DNA of 64,000 nucleotides from an uncultured Nocardioides sp. (GTDB lineage Bacteria; Actinomycetota; Actinomycetes; Propionibacteriales; Nocardioidaceae), in NCBI RefSeq assembly GCF_947489365.1, contig NZ_CANLDB010000001.1:744001-808000 (forward strand), written 5' to 3'. The notes under the pieces were generated by a model. It had not been told where the DNA came from. It was given only the letters and a program-made list of their open reading frames with translations, and did no database searches. The position numbers were made by a program, and so were the translations under genes. Below are positions 7,494 through 15,357 of the stretch, piece by piece (the first letter of the stretch is position 1; the number at the start of each line of letters is the position of its first letter).

Positions 7494-8885
7494 GTGCTCA
7501 AGTCATCTCTCGGCTCCCGGTCCCCGCGACGTCTCGTGTCGCTGCTGACGGTCGCGGTCTCCATGAGCGTCGTGGCCGGCCTGACCGTCGGGGCGCCCGT
7601 CGCCTCGTCCGCGTCGGGCGAGGTCGTGGCCGCTGCCCCGACCGCGTCCCAGGTGCGCTCCGCGCCGGAGACCAACGCGAAGCGCTACATGCCGAAGGAG
7701 GGTGCGCACTTCAACACCCCCCGTGAGGGCGCGCGCCAGTACGTCATCGAGCGCGAGGTCCTCGGCGCGATCAACCACGCCATCAAGGGCACGGCGATCC
7801 GCATGTCGATGTTCTCCTTCGACCGCATGGTCGTCGCCGACGCCCTGGTCCGCGCCAAGCGCCGCGGCGTGAGCGTCAAGGTCCTCGTCAACAACCACGA
7901 GATGACCGCCGCGCAGGCGAAGCTCCGGTCCGTGCTGGGCAACAACCGCAACAAGAAGAACTGGTGGTTCCAGTGCAAGTCCGCCTGCCGCGGGCAGGGC
8001 GACGTGAACCACAGCAAGTTCATCCTGTTCCGCAAGGCCGGCGGCGCGAACTACACGACCATGGTCGGCTCGATGAACATGAAGCAGAACGGCACGGACA
8101 ACCAGTTCAACGACCTCTTCGTCGAGAACGGGCAGAAGCCGCTGTTCACCTTCTACAACCGGATCTTCAACGAGATGGCGAAGGACAAGAACGCCAAGCC
8201 GATGTACGTCAAGAAGACGTTCGGTGACGGCAAGTTCTGGGTCCACATCCTGCCCTTCCCGAAGGCCCCGCTGGGCACGCCGAAGACGCGCTACACCGTC
8301 GCCCGCGACCCCATGAACCAGATCCTGCGCCCGATCAAGTGCCGCAACGCGCGGACGCCGAGCGGCCGGACCGCCGTCCGCGTCAACATGCACGCCTGGG
8401 ACGGCACCCGCGGCACGATGCTCGCGAACCGCTTCCGCGACCTGTACGCCCAGGGCTGCGACGTGAAGATCCTCGTCGGGTTCGCCGGCGAGAAGGTCCG
8501 CCGGGTCTTCGCCAACCGCACCAAGCGCGGCTACGTGCCGGTCCGCAGCACCGGGTTCGACACCAACGGTGACCGCATGATCGACAAGTACAGCCACGAG
8601 AAGACGCTCATGGTGAACGGCAACTACGGCAAGAAGCGCGGCGACAAGTTCATCGTCACCGGCTCCGCCAACCACCAGGACGGCGGCCAGTACGGCGACG
8701 AGATCATCATGCGCGTCCGTGGTCCTCGCCTGCACTCCCAGTACGTCAACAACTGGAACGTGAAGTGGAACCGCTACAGCCACGGCTTCAGCTGGGGCGC
8801 CGCGGGCATGCCCCGCGCCTCCGGTCCCGCCATCCTCGGCTGGAACGGCCTCGGCACCGACAGCCCCGAGTGGGAGGACGAGTAG
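7494..8885 (+). CDS. Secreted phospholipase D-like (HKD) enzyme
   Basis: A 463-residue protein with a signal peptide (hydrophobic LLTVAVSMSVVAGLTVGAPV, cleavage near ASSASG at about residue 42). Two HKD half-sites are visible. The first is NHSKFILF followed by VGSMNMKQNGTDNQFND, the second YSHEKTLMV followed by TGSANHQDGGQYGDE. Both have the His-x-Lys and a downstream GS(M/A)N. The family hydrolyses phosphodiesters, most often phospholipids, through a covalent phosphohistidine. Lys-rich surface stretches between the sites (NRNKKNWWF) may bind anionic polymers. It follows the sulfotransferase gene but has its own promoter and the phased repeat array, so it may be controlled separately, plausibly by phosphate supply. 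Confidence 0.85.
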   Translation: MLKSSLGSRSPRRLVSLLTVAVSMSVVAGLTVGAPVASSASGEVVAAAPTASQVRSAPETNAKRYMPKEGAHFNTPREGARQYVIEREVLGAINHAIKGTAIRMSMFSFDRMVVADALVRAKRRGVSVKVLVNNHEMTAAQAKLRSVLGNNRNKKNWWFQCKSACRGQGDVNHSKFILFRKAGGANYTTMVGSMNMKQNGTDNQFNDLFVENGQKPLFTFYNRIFNEMAKDKNAKPMYVKKTFGDGKFWVHILPFPKAPLGTPKTRYTVARDPMNQILRPIKCRNARTPSGRTAVRVNMHAWDGTRGTMLANRFRDLYAQGCDVKILVGFAGEKVRRVFANRTKRGYVPVRSTGFDTNGDRMIDKYSHEKTLMVNGNYGKKRGDKFIVTGSANHQDGGQYGDEIIMRVRGPRLHSQYVNNWNVKWNRYSHGFSWGAAGMPRASGPAILGWNGLGTDSPEWEDE

Positions 8886-8925
8886 TCCCGACCAGCCCGC
8901 GAGGGCGCCCGGCCGGGAGCCGCGC

Positions 8926-10041
8926 ATGATCGTCACGGTCAGCACCGTCAAGACCTCGCTGGCCGGGGTGCAGCGGTTCGTGGAGGGCAACCTCGCGGGA
9001 GGGGCCGACCACCTGGTCGTCTTCCTCGACGAGGCGGACGCCGAGGTCGAGGGCTGGCTCGCGGGCCGGCCCGAGGTCACGGTGGTCGTCACGAACGACG
9101 CCTGGTGGGGCGGTGACCGTCCGCGGCGCATCAACAAGCGCCAGCGGATCAACGCCAACGTGGCCCGGTCCGTGCTCGCCCTGACGGACTGGGCGACGTG
9201 GCTCTTCCACGTCGACAGCGACGAGGTCGTCCGGATCGACCGGGCGCAGCTGGACGGCGTCCCCGCGCACAGGCGGGCCGTCAACCTGCGCCCCCTCGAG
9301 GTGGTGAGCGTCCGCGAGCCCGACGGGGAGCCGACGCTGTTCAAGCGGCTGCTCGAGCCGGGCGAGCTGAACCTGCTGACCGTGCTCGGCGCCCTGCCCG
9401 AGCCGTCCAACTCGCTGTACTTCCGCAGCCACATCGCGGGCAAGGTCGGGATCCGGCCGGCGCTCGACATCTGGCTGGGCATCCACAAGGCCACCACCCG
9501 CGAGGAGGACCGCGTCGGTCTCGCACGTCGTCCGGGTCTCGCGATGCTGCACTACGAGTCGTACTCCGGCGACGAGTTCGTCCGGAAGTGGCTGGCCATG
9601 GTCGGCTCCGGCACCGACCTCAAGCTGTCGTTCGGCGAGCACCGCCAGAAGCTGGCCGACGCGATGGTCACCCTGCTCGGCATGGACCTCGACCCGGCGG
9701 CCGCGCGCCGGCAGCTGGGGGCGATCTACGAGCGGCACATGGCCGACCCCGTCGACGTCCTCGACGACCTGGGGCTCCTCGAGCGCGTCGACGCGCGTAC
9801 CGGTGGCCACGTCCCCGAGCCGCTGCCCGCGGGGGAGGCCGACCTCCTGGTGTCCCGCCTGCAGGCGCTGGCGGGGGTGCCGATGGCGGACTTCCTGCCG
9901 GAGACCGAGGGCGCCGACGTCGCCGGCCTGCTCCGCTCCCGGCTCGGCGACCTGGACGACCTCGGCGATCTCGACGAGCAGGCCGCGGACGGCGGCTCCG
10001 CTCGCGGCCGGGGGCTCAAGGGGCTGCTGCGCCGTCCCTAG
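8926..10041 (+). CDS. Family 2-type glycosyltransferase
   Basis: A 371-residue protein. It starts MIVTVSTVKTS and contains HLVVFLDEADAEVEGWL and LFHVDSDEVV, the acidic nucleotide-sugar/metal motif of the GT-A glycosyltransferases annotated as Glyco_tranf_2_4. A further landmark is the positively charged RRINKRQRINAN helix. The C-terminal 70 residues are variable and basic at the end. GGGAG lies 6 bases before the ATG at 8926. The gene comes 40 bases after the phospholipase D stop codon in the same direction, and probably takes part in the same surface-polymer assembly. Donor and acceptor cannot be told from the sequence. Confidence 0.72.
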   Translation: MIVTVSTVKTSLAGVQRFVEGNLAGGADHLVVFLDEADAEVEGWLAGRPEVTVVVTNDAWWGGDRPRRINKRQRINANVARSVLALTDWATWLFHVDSDEVVRIDRAQLDGVPAHRRAVNLRPLEVVSVREPDGEPTLFKRLLEPGELNLLTVLGALPEPSNSLYFRSHIAGKVGIRPALDIWLGIHKATTREEDRVGLARRPGLAMLHYESYSGDEFVRKWLAMVGSGTDLKLSFGEHRQKLADAMVTLLGMDLDPAAARRQLGAIYERHMADPVDVLDDLGLLERVDARTGGHVPEPLPAGEADLLVSRLQALAGVPMADFLPETEGADVAGLLRSRLGDLDDLGDLDEQAADGGSARGRGLKGLLRRP

Positions 10042-10068
10042 TGGCGCTTCTCACAGCGCCCCGCGTGG

Positions 10069-10085
10069 CTACCCGTGGGTAGTGT
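10069..10085 (+). promoter_or_regulatory. Operator CTACCC-GT-GGGTAG overlapping a -10 box (TAGTGT)
   Basis: A perfect 6+6 inverted repeat (10069-10082) shares its last bases with the putative -10 box TAGTGT (10080-10085) of the acyl-CoA dehydrogenase gene. The stretch ACCCGTGGGTAG recurs identically, in the same phase to a TAGGGT -10 box, in front of the TetR gene at 21417-22070. The arrangement suggests repression of both promoters by one regulator. Confidence 0.6.
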
Positions 10086-10122
10086 GCGAGCACCCGCAGT
10101 CCGCCCCCGCAAGGAGTGTGCC

Positions 10123-11328
10123 GTGCCCCGCTTGTGCCAGACCGAGGGACTGTCCGAGGACCAGAGCGAGATCCTCAAGGCCGTCCGCACCTTCGTGACC
10201 GAGAAGATCCTCCCGGTCGCCACCGAGCTCGAGCACGCCGACGAGTACCCCACCGACATCGTCGAGGAGCTCAAGGAGCTCGGCGTCTTCGGCCTCACCA
10301 TCCCCGAGGAGTACGGCGGCCTCGGCGAGTCCCTGCTGACGTACGCGCTGGTGGTCGAGGAGATCGCCCGCGGCTGGATGAGCGTCTCCGGCGTCATCAA
10401 CACCCACTTCATCGTTGCGTACATGCTGATGCGCCACGGCACCGACGAGCAGAAGCAGAAGTACCTGCCCCGCATGGCGACCGGCGAGGTGCGCGGCTCC
10501 TTCTCGATGTCCGAGCCCGGCCTGGGCTCCGACGTCGCGGCCATCAAGACCAAGGCCAAGGCGACCACCCTCGACGACGGCTCCGACGGCTACGAGATCA
10601 CCGGCCAGAAGATGTGGCTGACCAACGGCGGCTCGTCCAACCTCGTCGCCGTCCTGGTCAAGACCGACGAGGGCGCCGAGAGCGTCTACAAGAACATGAC
10701 CACCTTCCTCGTCGAGAAGGAGTCCGGCTTCGGCGAGACCGCCCAGGGCGTCACCATCCCCGGGAAGATCGACAAGATGGGCTACAAGGGCGTCGACACC
10801 ACGGAGATGGTCCTCGAGGGCCACCGCATCGGGGCCGACCAGGTCCTCGGTGGGGAGTCCGGTCGCGGCTTCTACCAGATGATGGACGGCGTCGAGGTCG
10901 GCCGCGTCAACGTCGCGGCCCGTGCCTGCGGCGTCGCGAACCGCGCCTTCGAGCTCGGCATCGCCTACGCCCAGCAGCGCGAGACCTTCGGCAAGCCCAT
11001 CGCCGAGCACCAGGCGGTCCTGTTCCGCCTCGCCGAGATGGCCACGAAGGTCGAGACCGCCCACGCGATGATGGTCCGCGCCGCCCGTCTGAAGGACCGC
11101 GGCGAGCGCAACGACGTCGAGGCCGGCATGGCGAAGTACCTCGCCGCCGAGTACGCCCACGAGGTCGTCGAGGCGTCCTTCCGCATCCACGGCGGCTACG
11201 GCTACTCCAAGGAGTACGAGATCGAGCGCCTGTACCGCGAGGTCGCGTTCCTCCTCATCGGCGAGGGCACCGCCGACATCCAGAAGATGATCATCGGCCG
11301 CGCCCTGCTCAAGGAGTACAAGCTCTAG
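10123..11328 (+). CDS. Acyl-CoA dehydrogenase
   Basis: A 401-residue FAD enzyme that oxidises an acyl-CoA to the trans-2-enoyl-CoA. Family landmarks are FSMSEPGLGSD (flavin/substrate region), TGQKMWLTNGG, the substrate-binding stretch QRETFGKPIAEHQ, and IHGGYGYSKEYEIERLYREV followed by GEGTADIQK, where the Glu is in the position of the catalytic base of the short/medium-chain group. GTG 10123 is preceded by AAGGAG at a spacing of 6. The promoter carries a palindromic operator shared with the TetR gene at 21.4-22.1 kb. No electron-transfer flavoprotein or other beta-oxidation gene is adjacent, apart from a MaoC-fold gene 1 kb downstream. Confidence 0.92.
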   Translation: MPRLCQTEGLSEDQSEILKAVRTFVTEKILPVATELEHADEYPTDIVEELKELGVFGLTIPEEYGGLGESLLTYALVVEEIARGWMSVSGVINTHFIVAYMLMRHGTDEQKQKYLPRMATGEVRGSFSMSEPGLGSDVAAIKTKAKATTLDDGSDGYEITGQKMWLTNGGSSNLVAVLVKTDEGAESVYKNMTTFLVEKESGFGETAQGVTIPGKIDKMGYKGVDTTEMVLEGHRIGADQVLGGESGRGFYQMMDGVEVGRVNVAARACGVANRAFELGIAYAQQRETFGKPIAEHQAVLFRLAEMATKVETAHAMMVRAARLKDRGERNDVEAGMAKYLAAEYAHEVVEASFRIHGGYGYSKEYEIERLYREVAFLLIGEGTADIQKMIIGRALLKEYKL

Positions 11329-11334
11329 GCACAC

Positions 11335-11665
11335 CGCGCCGAGTCGGCCCGAACGTGCGCCCCAGGGGTGCCGAGTCGGCCCGAACGTGCGTCTCAGGGG
11401 TGCCGAGTCGGCCCGAACGTGCGTCTCAGGGGTGGCGAGTCGGCCCGAACGTGCGTCTCAGGGGTGGCGAGTCGGCCCGAACGTGCGCCCCAGGGGTGCC
11501 GAGTCGGCCCGAACGTGCGCCCCAGGGGTGCCGAGTCGGCCCGAACGTGCGTCTGAGGAATGCCGAGTCGCCCCCTGCGGGGTGCGTTGGGGCCGACTCG
11601 GGCGTCGTACGGGGTGCGTTGGGGCCGACTCGGGCGTCGTACGGGGTGCGTTGGGGCCGACTCGG
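11335..11665. repeat. 32-bp-pitch repeat array A, seven forward and three inverted units
   Basis: The core GAGTCGGCCCGAACGTGCG begins at 11341 and recurs at 11373, 11405, 11437, 11469, 11501 and 11533, with a decayed copy at 11565. Inverted, slightly different copies (GGTGCGTTGGGGCCGACTC) have GACTC at 11595, 11627 and 11659. All are on an exact 32-bp pitch, with a 9-10 bp variable part (TCTCAGGGGT or CCCCAGGGGT). Each unit contains the palindrome GCCGA-g-TCGGC. The array fills the gap between two convergent genes. Because 32 is not a multiple of 3 it is not a coding repeat. Confidence 0.9.
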
Positions 11666-11675
11666 CTGCATGACG

Positions 11676-11705
11676 ACGGCCCGGTGGCGGGTGCCACCGG
11701 GCCGT
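11676..11705. terminator. Terminator hairpin at the right end of array A
   Basis: Arms 11676-11688 and 11693-11705 form a perfect 13-bp stem with a GGGT loop, 26 bases beyond the end of the lipoprotein gene (minus strand). It probably ends that transcript. Confidence 0.6.
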
Positions 11706-11730
11706 GAGGGTGTGGAGGCGACGGGCGGGA

Positions 11731-11916
11731 CTACTCCGACGCGTCGTCGGCGGGGGACTCCTCGTCGGCGGGCGACTCCTCCGAGGTGTCGTCGCCGGTG
11801 CCGGTGTCGCCCTCCTCGGAGTCCGAGGAGCAGCCGGACAGCACCAGGGTGGCGCCGAGGGCGAGGGCGGCGGTGCCGCGGGTCAGGGTCTGACGGGTCA
11901 GCGAGGATCGGTTCAT
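11731..11916 (-). CDS. Small secreted lipoprotein
   Basis: A 61-residue protein with a basic N-region (MNRSSLTRQTLTR), a hydrophobic stretch and a lipobox LSGC with the lipidated Cys at about residue 29. The mature part is only about 33 residues and almost wholly Asp/Glu/Ser/Thr (EEGDTGTGDD, then repeated SPADEESPADD). It has no recognisable domain. It would be a short acidic tail tethered to the outer face of the membrane. GGAGG stands very close to the ATG, at a spacing of only one or two bases, so the ribosome site is atypical. Confidence 0.75.
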   Translation of the reverse strand: MNRSSLTRQTLTRGTAALALGATLVLSGCSSDSEEGDTGTGDDTSEESPADEESPADDASE

Positions 11917-12167
11917 GCCTCCATTGACCCGCCGCCGGGTGAACGGTCCGAGAGCGCCCCGGTGAACCGTCGTCGCCCTCCCGGTGACCTCTCGGTCGCG
12001 GTCGCCGGGGCGTCACCGCGCTGTCCCCGCGGGGTGGGCGAGCCGCCACCGGACGTTCGCCCCGGCCCCGCGAGCGATACCCGGTCGCCCGGCGGGCCGT
12101 GCCGTGCCAGGGTGGGAGCGGCGCCGTACCCCGGCGCCACGACGCAGCACGGACGAGAGGAGCGGTC

Positions 12168-12347
12168 ATGGCCGAGCGCGAGGGCAACGAGGACCTGAAG
12201 GCGAAGATGCGCGAGGCCCTGGAGCGCAAGAAGGGCGCCTCCCACCCCGACGACACCGCCGGCTCGAAGGCGAAGGCCCACGGCTCCGAGGTCGTCGGCG
12301 GCGGTCCCCAGATGCACCGCCGCAAGGCCGGCGGCGGGGGTTCCTGA
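12168..12347 (+). CDS. DUF5302 family small protein
   Basis: A 59-residue basic, hydrophilic protein beginning MAEREGNEDLKAKMREALERKK and ending in a Gly-rich tail (HRRKAGGGGS). The N-terminal helix matches the short actinobacterial family recalled as DUF5302, whose function is unknown. A GAGAGGAG ribosome site lies 5 bases before the ATG at 12168. It has no membrane segment or cysteine. A perfect GGCGGATCCGCC palindrome lies just downstream at 12359-12370. Confidence 0.8.
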   Translation: MAEREGNEDLKAKMREALERKKGASHPDDTAGSKAKAHGSEVVGGGPQMHRRKAGGGGS

Positions 12348-12380
12348 GGCGCGCCGCGGGCGGATCCGCCACTATGTGCG

Positions 12381-12402
12381 CGGACGTCGTCGCCGACGTC
12401 CG
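12381..12402 (+). promoter_or_regulatory. Hairpin in the MaoC gene leader
   Basis: Arms CGGACGTC (12381-12388) and GACGTCCG (12395-12402) flank a 6-base loop and end about 20 bases before the GGAGGAG ribosome site of the MaoC gene. The function is unknown; it could be an operator or a leader structure. Confidence 0.3.
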
Positions 12403-12432
12403 ACCCACCGGGGTTCGTCGGGAGGAGCAGGC

Positions 12433-12984
12433 ATGCAGTTCGGTCGGACCTACGAGGAGTTCGAGGTCGGCGCGACGTACAAGCACTGGCCGGGCAAGAC
12501 GGTCACCGAGTTCGACGACCACATGTTCTGCCTGCTGACGATGAACCACCACCCGCTGCACCTCGACCAGCACTACGCCGAGGAGACCACGCAGTTCGGT
12601 CGCAACGTGGTGGTCGGCAACTACGTCTACTCGATCCTGCTCGGGATGAGCGTCCCCGACGTGTCCGGCAAGGCGATCGCGAACCTGGAGATCGAGTCGC
12701 TGCGCCACGTGGCGCCGACGTTCCACGGCGACACGCTGTACGGCGAGACCCGCGTGCTCGACAAGTGGGAGTCGCGGTCGAAGGACGACCGGGGCGTCGT
12801 CCACGTCGAGACGATCGGCTACAACCAGGACGGCACCGTCGTCTGCGTGTTCCGGCGGAAGGTGATGGTCCCGAAGGACTCCTACCTCGCCGAGCGGGGC
12901 GGGGAGCAGCCGGGACGTCCCGTGCCGCGTCCGGACAAGAACTGGCCCGGGCCGGACGGCACCGGCGGCCACGAGAACGGCTGA
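12433..12984 (+). CDS. MaoC family hot-dog dehydratase
   Basis: A 183-residue single hot-dog domain. The start (GRTYEEFEVGATY) and the catalytic-region motif (MNHHPLHLDQHYAEETTQFGRNVVVGN, with Asp and His of the hydratase loop) fit the MaoC / (R)-specific enoyl-CoA hydratase family. The C-terminal 30 residues are hydrophilic. GGAGGAG at 12421 is well placed for the ATG at 12433. It likely hydrates or dehydrates a CoA thioester. The upstream acyl-CoA dehydrogenase could supply the enoyl-CoA, although the two genes have separate promoters. Confidence 0.85.
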   Translation: MQFGRTYEEFEVGATYKHWPGKTVTEFDDHMFCLLTMNHHPLHLDQHYAEETTQFGRNVVVGNYVYSILLGMSVPDVSGKAIANLEIESLRHVAPTFHGDTLYGETRVLDKWESRSKDDRGVVHVETIGYNQDGTVVCVFRRKVMVPKDSYLAERGGEQPGRPVPRPDKNWPGPDGTGGHENG

Positions 12985-12997
12985 GGCGGAGCCCGAC

Positions 12998-13573
12998 GTG
13001 GTCGACGAGCTGTGGGTCGTGCGGCACGGCCAGACCGAGTGGAGCCGCGACGGGCGCCACACCTCCGTCACCGACCTGCCGCTGACCGACCACGGGTCGC
13101 AGCAGGCGCGCAGCCTGACCCCGCTGCTGGCCGGGACGGACTTCACCCTCGTGGTCACCAGCCCGCGCCGGCGGGCGGTGCAGACCGCGCGGCTGGCCGG
13201 CTTCGAGGAGACCGCCAGCGACCCGGACGTCGCCGAGTGGGCGTACGGCGACCTCGAGGGCCGCACCAGCGCCTCCATGCGCGAGGCGGACCCGAGCTGG
13301 AGCCTGTGGACCCACGGCGCCCCCGGGGGCGAGACCCCCGACGAGGTCAGCACCCGGATGGACCGCTTCATCCGCGGCGTGGACGGCGTCCCGGGGCGGG
13401 TCCTCGTGTTCTCCCACGGCCACGCCTCGCGGTGCCTGGCCGCCCGCTGGCTCGGCCGGCCGGTCGCGGACGGCGGCATGTTCTCCCTCGACACCGCCAC
13501 GGTCTCGGTGCTCGGCCACGAGCACGGCCGCCGGGCGGTGACGGTCTGGAACTCGACCGGGGCGCCCCGGTGA
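12998..13573 (+). CDS. Histidine phosphatase family protein (phosphoglycerate-mutase fold)
   Basis: A 191-residue protein with the RHG motif (WVVRHGQTEWS), where His is the phospho-acceptor, TSPRRRAVQTA carrying the Arg cluster, and FSHGHASR near residue 145 with the second catalytic His. The family includes acid phosphatases and cofactor-dependent mutases; this size suits a phosphatase. It is related to the Gpm2-type proteins found near the same gene block in mycobacteria. It begins 13 bases after the MaoC gene and shares a 4-base overlap with the next gene, so it probably belongs to one operon with both. Confidence 0.85.
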   Translation: MVDELWVVRHGQTEWSRDGRHTSVTDLPLTDHGSQQARSLTPLLAGTDFTLVVTSPRRRAVQTARLAGFEETASDPDVAEWAYGDLEGRTSASMREADPSWSLWTHGAPGGETPDEVSTRMDRFIRGVDGVPGRVLVFSHGHASRCLAARWLGRPVADGGMFSLDTATVSVLGHEHGRRAVTVWNSTGAPR

Positions 13574-14322
13574 GCGACGACCCGCCGCGACCCTCCTCGC
13601 CGGAGGAGCCCGCCCTGCCGATGACCCCGGCCTGCCCCCGGTGCGCCGGGCCGGTCACCGGGGGGACCGGTCGGCGTGAGTGCCCCGACCACGGACCGGT
13701 GCCGCCCCTGTGGCGGCCCGAGGAGGCGTCGTACGACGCCCTGGTCGCGCAGGTCCACGCGGCCGGGTCGGCGAGGGCCGACACCCCGACGTACCTGCCG
13801 TGGCCCATCGGGCCGGGGTGGGCCGTCACCGACCTCGGCACGGTGGGGGAGCCGGGCGACGTCCGCGCCACCATGACCGGCTGCTCGGGCGCCACCGACC
13901 TCGACGGGGCGGTGGACCTGCTGGTCGTCGTGGAGGAGCCGGGCACCGGCCTCGGCGCGGCCCGCGCCGGGCTGCCCCACGGGGTGACCGGTGGCCCGCC
14001 CGTCGAGCTCTTCGACGACGCCCCGCAGACGCGGCTCCGCGCGGGGGGTCTCGACGTCCGCCTGTGGGCGGTGCCGCTGCCGGAGGACCGTGAGACCTCC
14101 GCCGTCCCGGACACGCCGGGCGCGCTGTTCGACCCGCTCGCCGACGTGGGCCTCGACCGGTCGGTGCTGGTGGGGGAGGCCTCCGGCCGCTGGCTGTGGG
14201 TGCTCGTGCGGCCCGCCTCGGCGCTGCTCCTGCTCGGCGCCGACCTGGCGCTGGCCGACGCCGCCGACCTCGGGACGGCGCTCGTCGAGGTCTCGTTCGC
14301 GGGCCCACCGCCGCGCTGGTGA
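13570..14322 (+). CDS. DUF6758 family protein with N-terminal zinc ribbon
   Basis: A 250-residue protein. The start CPRCAGPVTGG followed by CPDHGPVPPLWRP is a CxxC...CxxH zinc-ribbon-like element typical of the actinobacterial family recalled as DUF6758. The remainder (WPIGPGWAVTDLG, DLLVVVEEPGTGLGAARAGLPH) is a soluble alpha/beta domain of unknown function. The GTG at 13570 overlaps the stop of the histidine phosphatase gene (GTGA). Function unknown. Confidence 0.78.
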   Translation: MSDDPPRPSSPEEPALPMTPACPRCAGPVTGGTGRRECPDHGPVPPLWRPEEASYDALVAQVHAAGSARADTPTYLPWPIGPGWAVTDLGTVGEPGDVRATMTGCSGATDLDGAVDLLVVVEEPGTGLGAARAGLPHGVTGGPPVELFDDAPQTRLRAGGLDVRLWAVPLPEDRETSAVPDTPGALFDPLADVGLDRSVLVGEASGRWLWVLVRPASALLLLGADLALADAADLGTALVEVSFAGPPPRW

Positions 14323-14381
14323 GGGCGGCGCCGGGGGCGGTGGCCGCTGGCGCCGTCGGTGGTCGTCCCTAGGCTCGCGGT

Positions 14382-15278
14382 GTGCGCATCGACCTCCACA
14401 CCCACACCGACGTCAGCGACGGCACGACCTCGCCCACCCAGCTGGTGCGCGACGCCGCCGCCGCCGGCCTCGACGTGCTGGGGCTGACCGACCACGACAC
14501 CGCGCGCGGCTGGGACGAGGCGGCCGCCGCGGCGCGCGAGGAGGGCGTCGCCCTGGTGCGGGGGATGGAGCTGAGCACCCGCCTGGACGACGGCCGCGGG
14601 GTGCACCTGCTGGCCTACCTGCCCGACCCGACGACCCCGGGGATGGTGGCCGAGCTCGAGCACGTCCTCGGGGGCCGCGGCGGCCGGGTCCCCGAGATGG
14701 TGGCCCGGCTCAACGAGCACGGCATGGCCATCACCGTCGAGGACGTCGCCCATCAGGCCGGCGACACCGCGGCGCTCGGGCGCCCCCACGTCGCCGACGC
14801 GCTCGTCGCGGCCGGCTACGTCGCGCACCGCGACGACGCGTTCGCGGACTGGCTGATGGCCGGCAAGCCGGCGTACGTCGGGCGCTACGCCGCCCCGATC
14901 ACCCGCATGATCGGCCTGGTCGAGGAGGCCGGCGGGGTCACGGTCATCGCCCACCCCTGGGGCCGCCACGACCCGTCGAGCCTGCCCGCCGCGGCGCTGG
15001 CGGAGCTCCGGGACGCGGGCCTGGGGGGCATCGAGGTGGACCACCAGGACCACACCCCCGACCAGCGCCGCGAGCTGCGGGCGATCGCCGACGACCTCGA
15101 CCTCGTGCGGACCGGGTCGAGCGACCACCACGGCGAGGGCAAGCGCGACCACGACCTGGGCTGCAACCTCACCGAGCCCGCGCAGCTGGAGCGGCTGCTG
15201 GCCCGTGCCGCGGCCGCGGCGGCGCGGTCCGGGGCGACAGTGCCGCCGGGACCGTTCGGGGACCCGTCCGGCCGCTGA
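14382..15278 (+). CDS. PHP-domain phosphoesterase (TrpH / RNase AM type)
   Basis: A 298-residue protein. It opens with the PHP motif MRIDLHTHTDVSDG and continues with LTDHDTARG, MELSTR, the mid-protein VIAHPWGRH and the C-terminal SSDHHGEGK. Together these are the metal-binding His/Asp set of the PHP family. The closest type is TrpH / nucleoside 3',5'-bisphosphate phosphatase / 5'-3' RNA exonuclease. TAGGCT (14370-14375) ends 6 bases before the GTG, indicating a leaderless transcript of its own. It is a different protein from the helix-hairpin-helix PHP protein at 43.5 kb. Confidence 0.87.
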   Translation: MRIDLHTHTDVSDGTTSPTQLVRDAAAAGLDVLGLTDHDTARGWDEAAAAAREEGVALVRGMELSTRLDDGRGVHLLAYLPDPTTPGMVAELEHVLGGRGGRVPEMVARLNEHGMAITVEDVAHQAGDTAALGRPHVADALVAAGYVAHRDDAFADWLMAGKPAYVGRYAAPITRMIGLVEEAGGVTVIAHPWGRHDPSSLPAAALAELRDAGLGGIEVDHQDHTPDQRRELRAIADDLDLVRTGSSDHHGEGKRDHDLGCNLTEPAQLERLLARAAAAAARSGATVPPGPFGDPSGR

Positions 15279-15357
15279 CGTCGCGCGGGGGGCCGGCCGG
15301 TCGTGCACACTGTCGGGCACGACGGCCGCCTCCGGCCGCGCAGCCGAGGGAGTGTCC

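Noticed and set aside
11335..11665. The repeat array as a CRISPR locus
   Set aside because: The variable parts are only 9-10 bp and nearly the same in all units, the copies invert mid-array, and no cas gene is present.
11368..11707. ORFs of 60-110 codons across the repeat array
   Set aside because: They consist of frame-shifted readings of the 32-bp unit on both strands. With a unit length not divisible by 3, they cannot keep a protein repeat.
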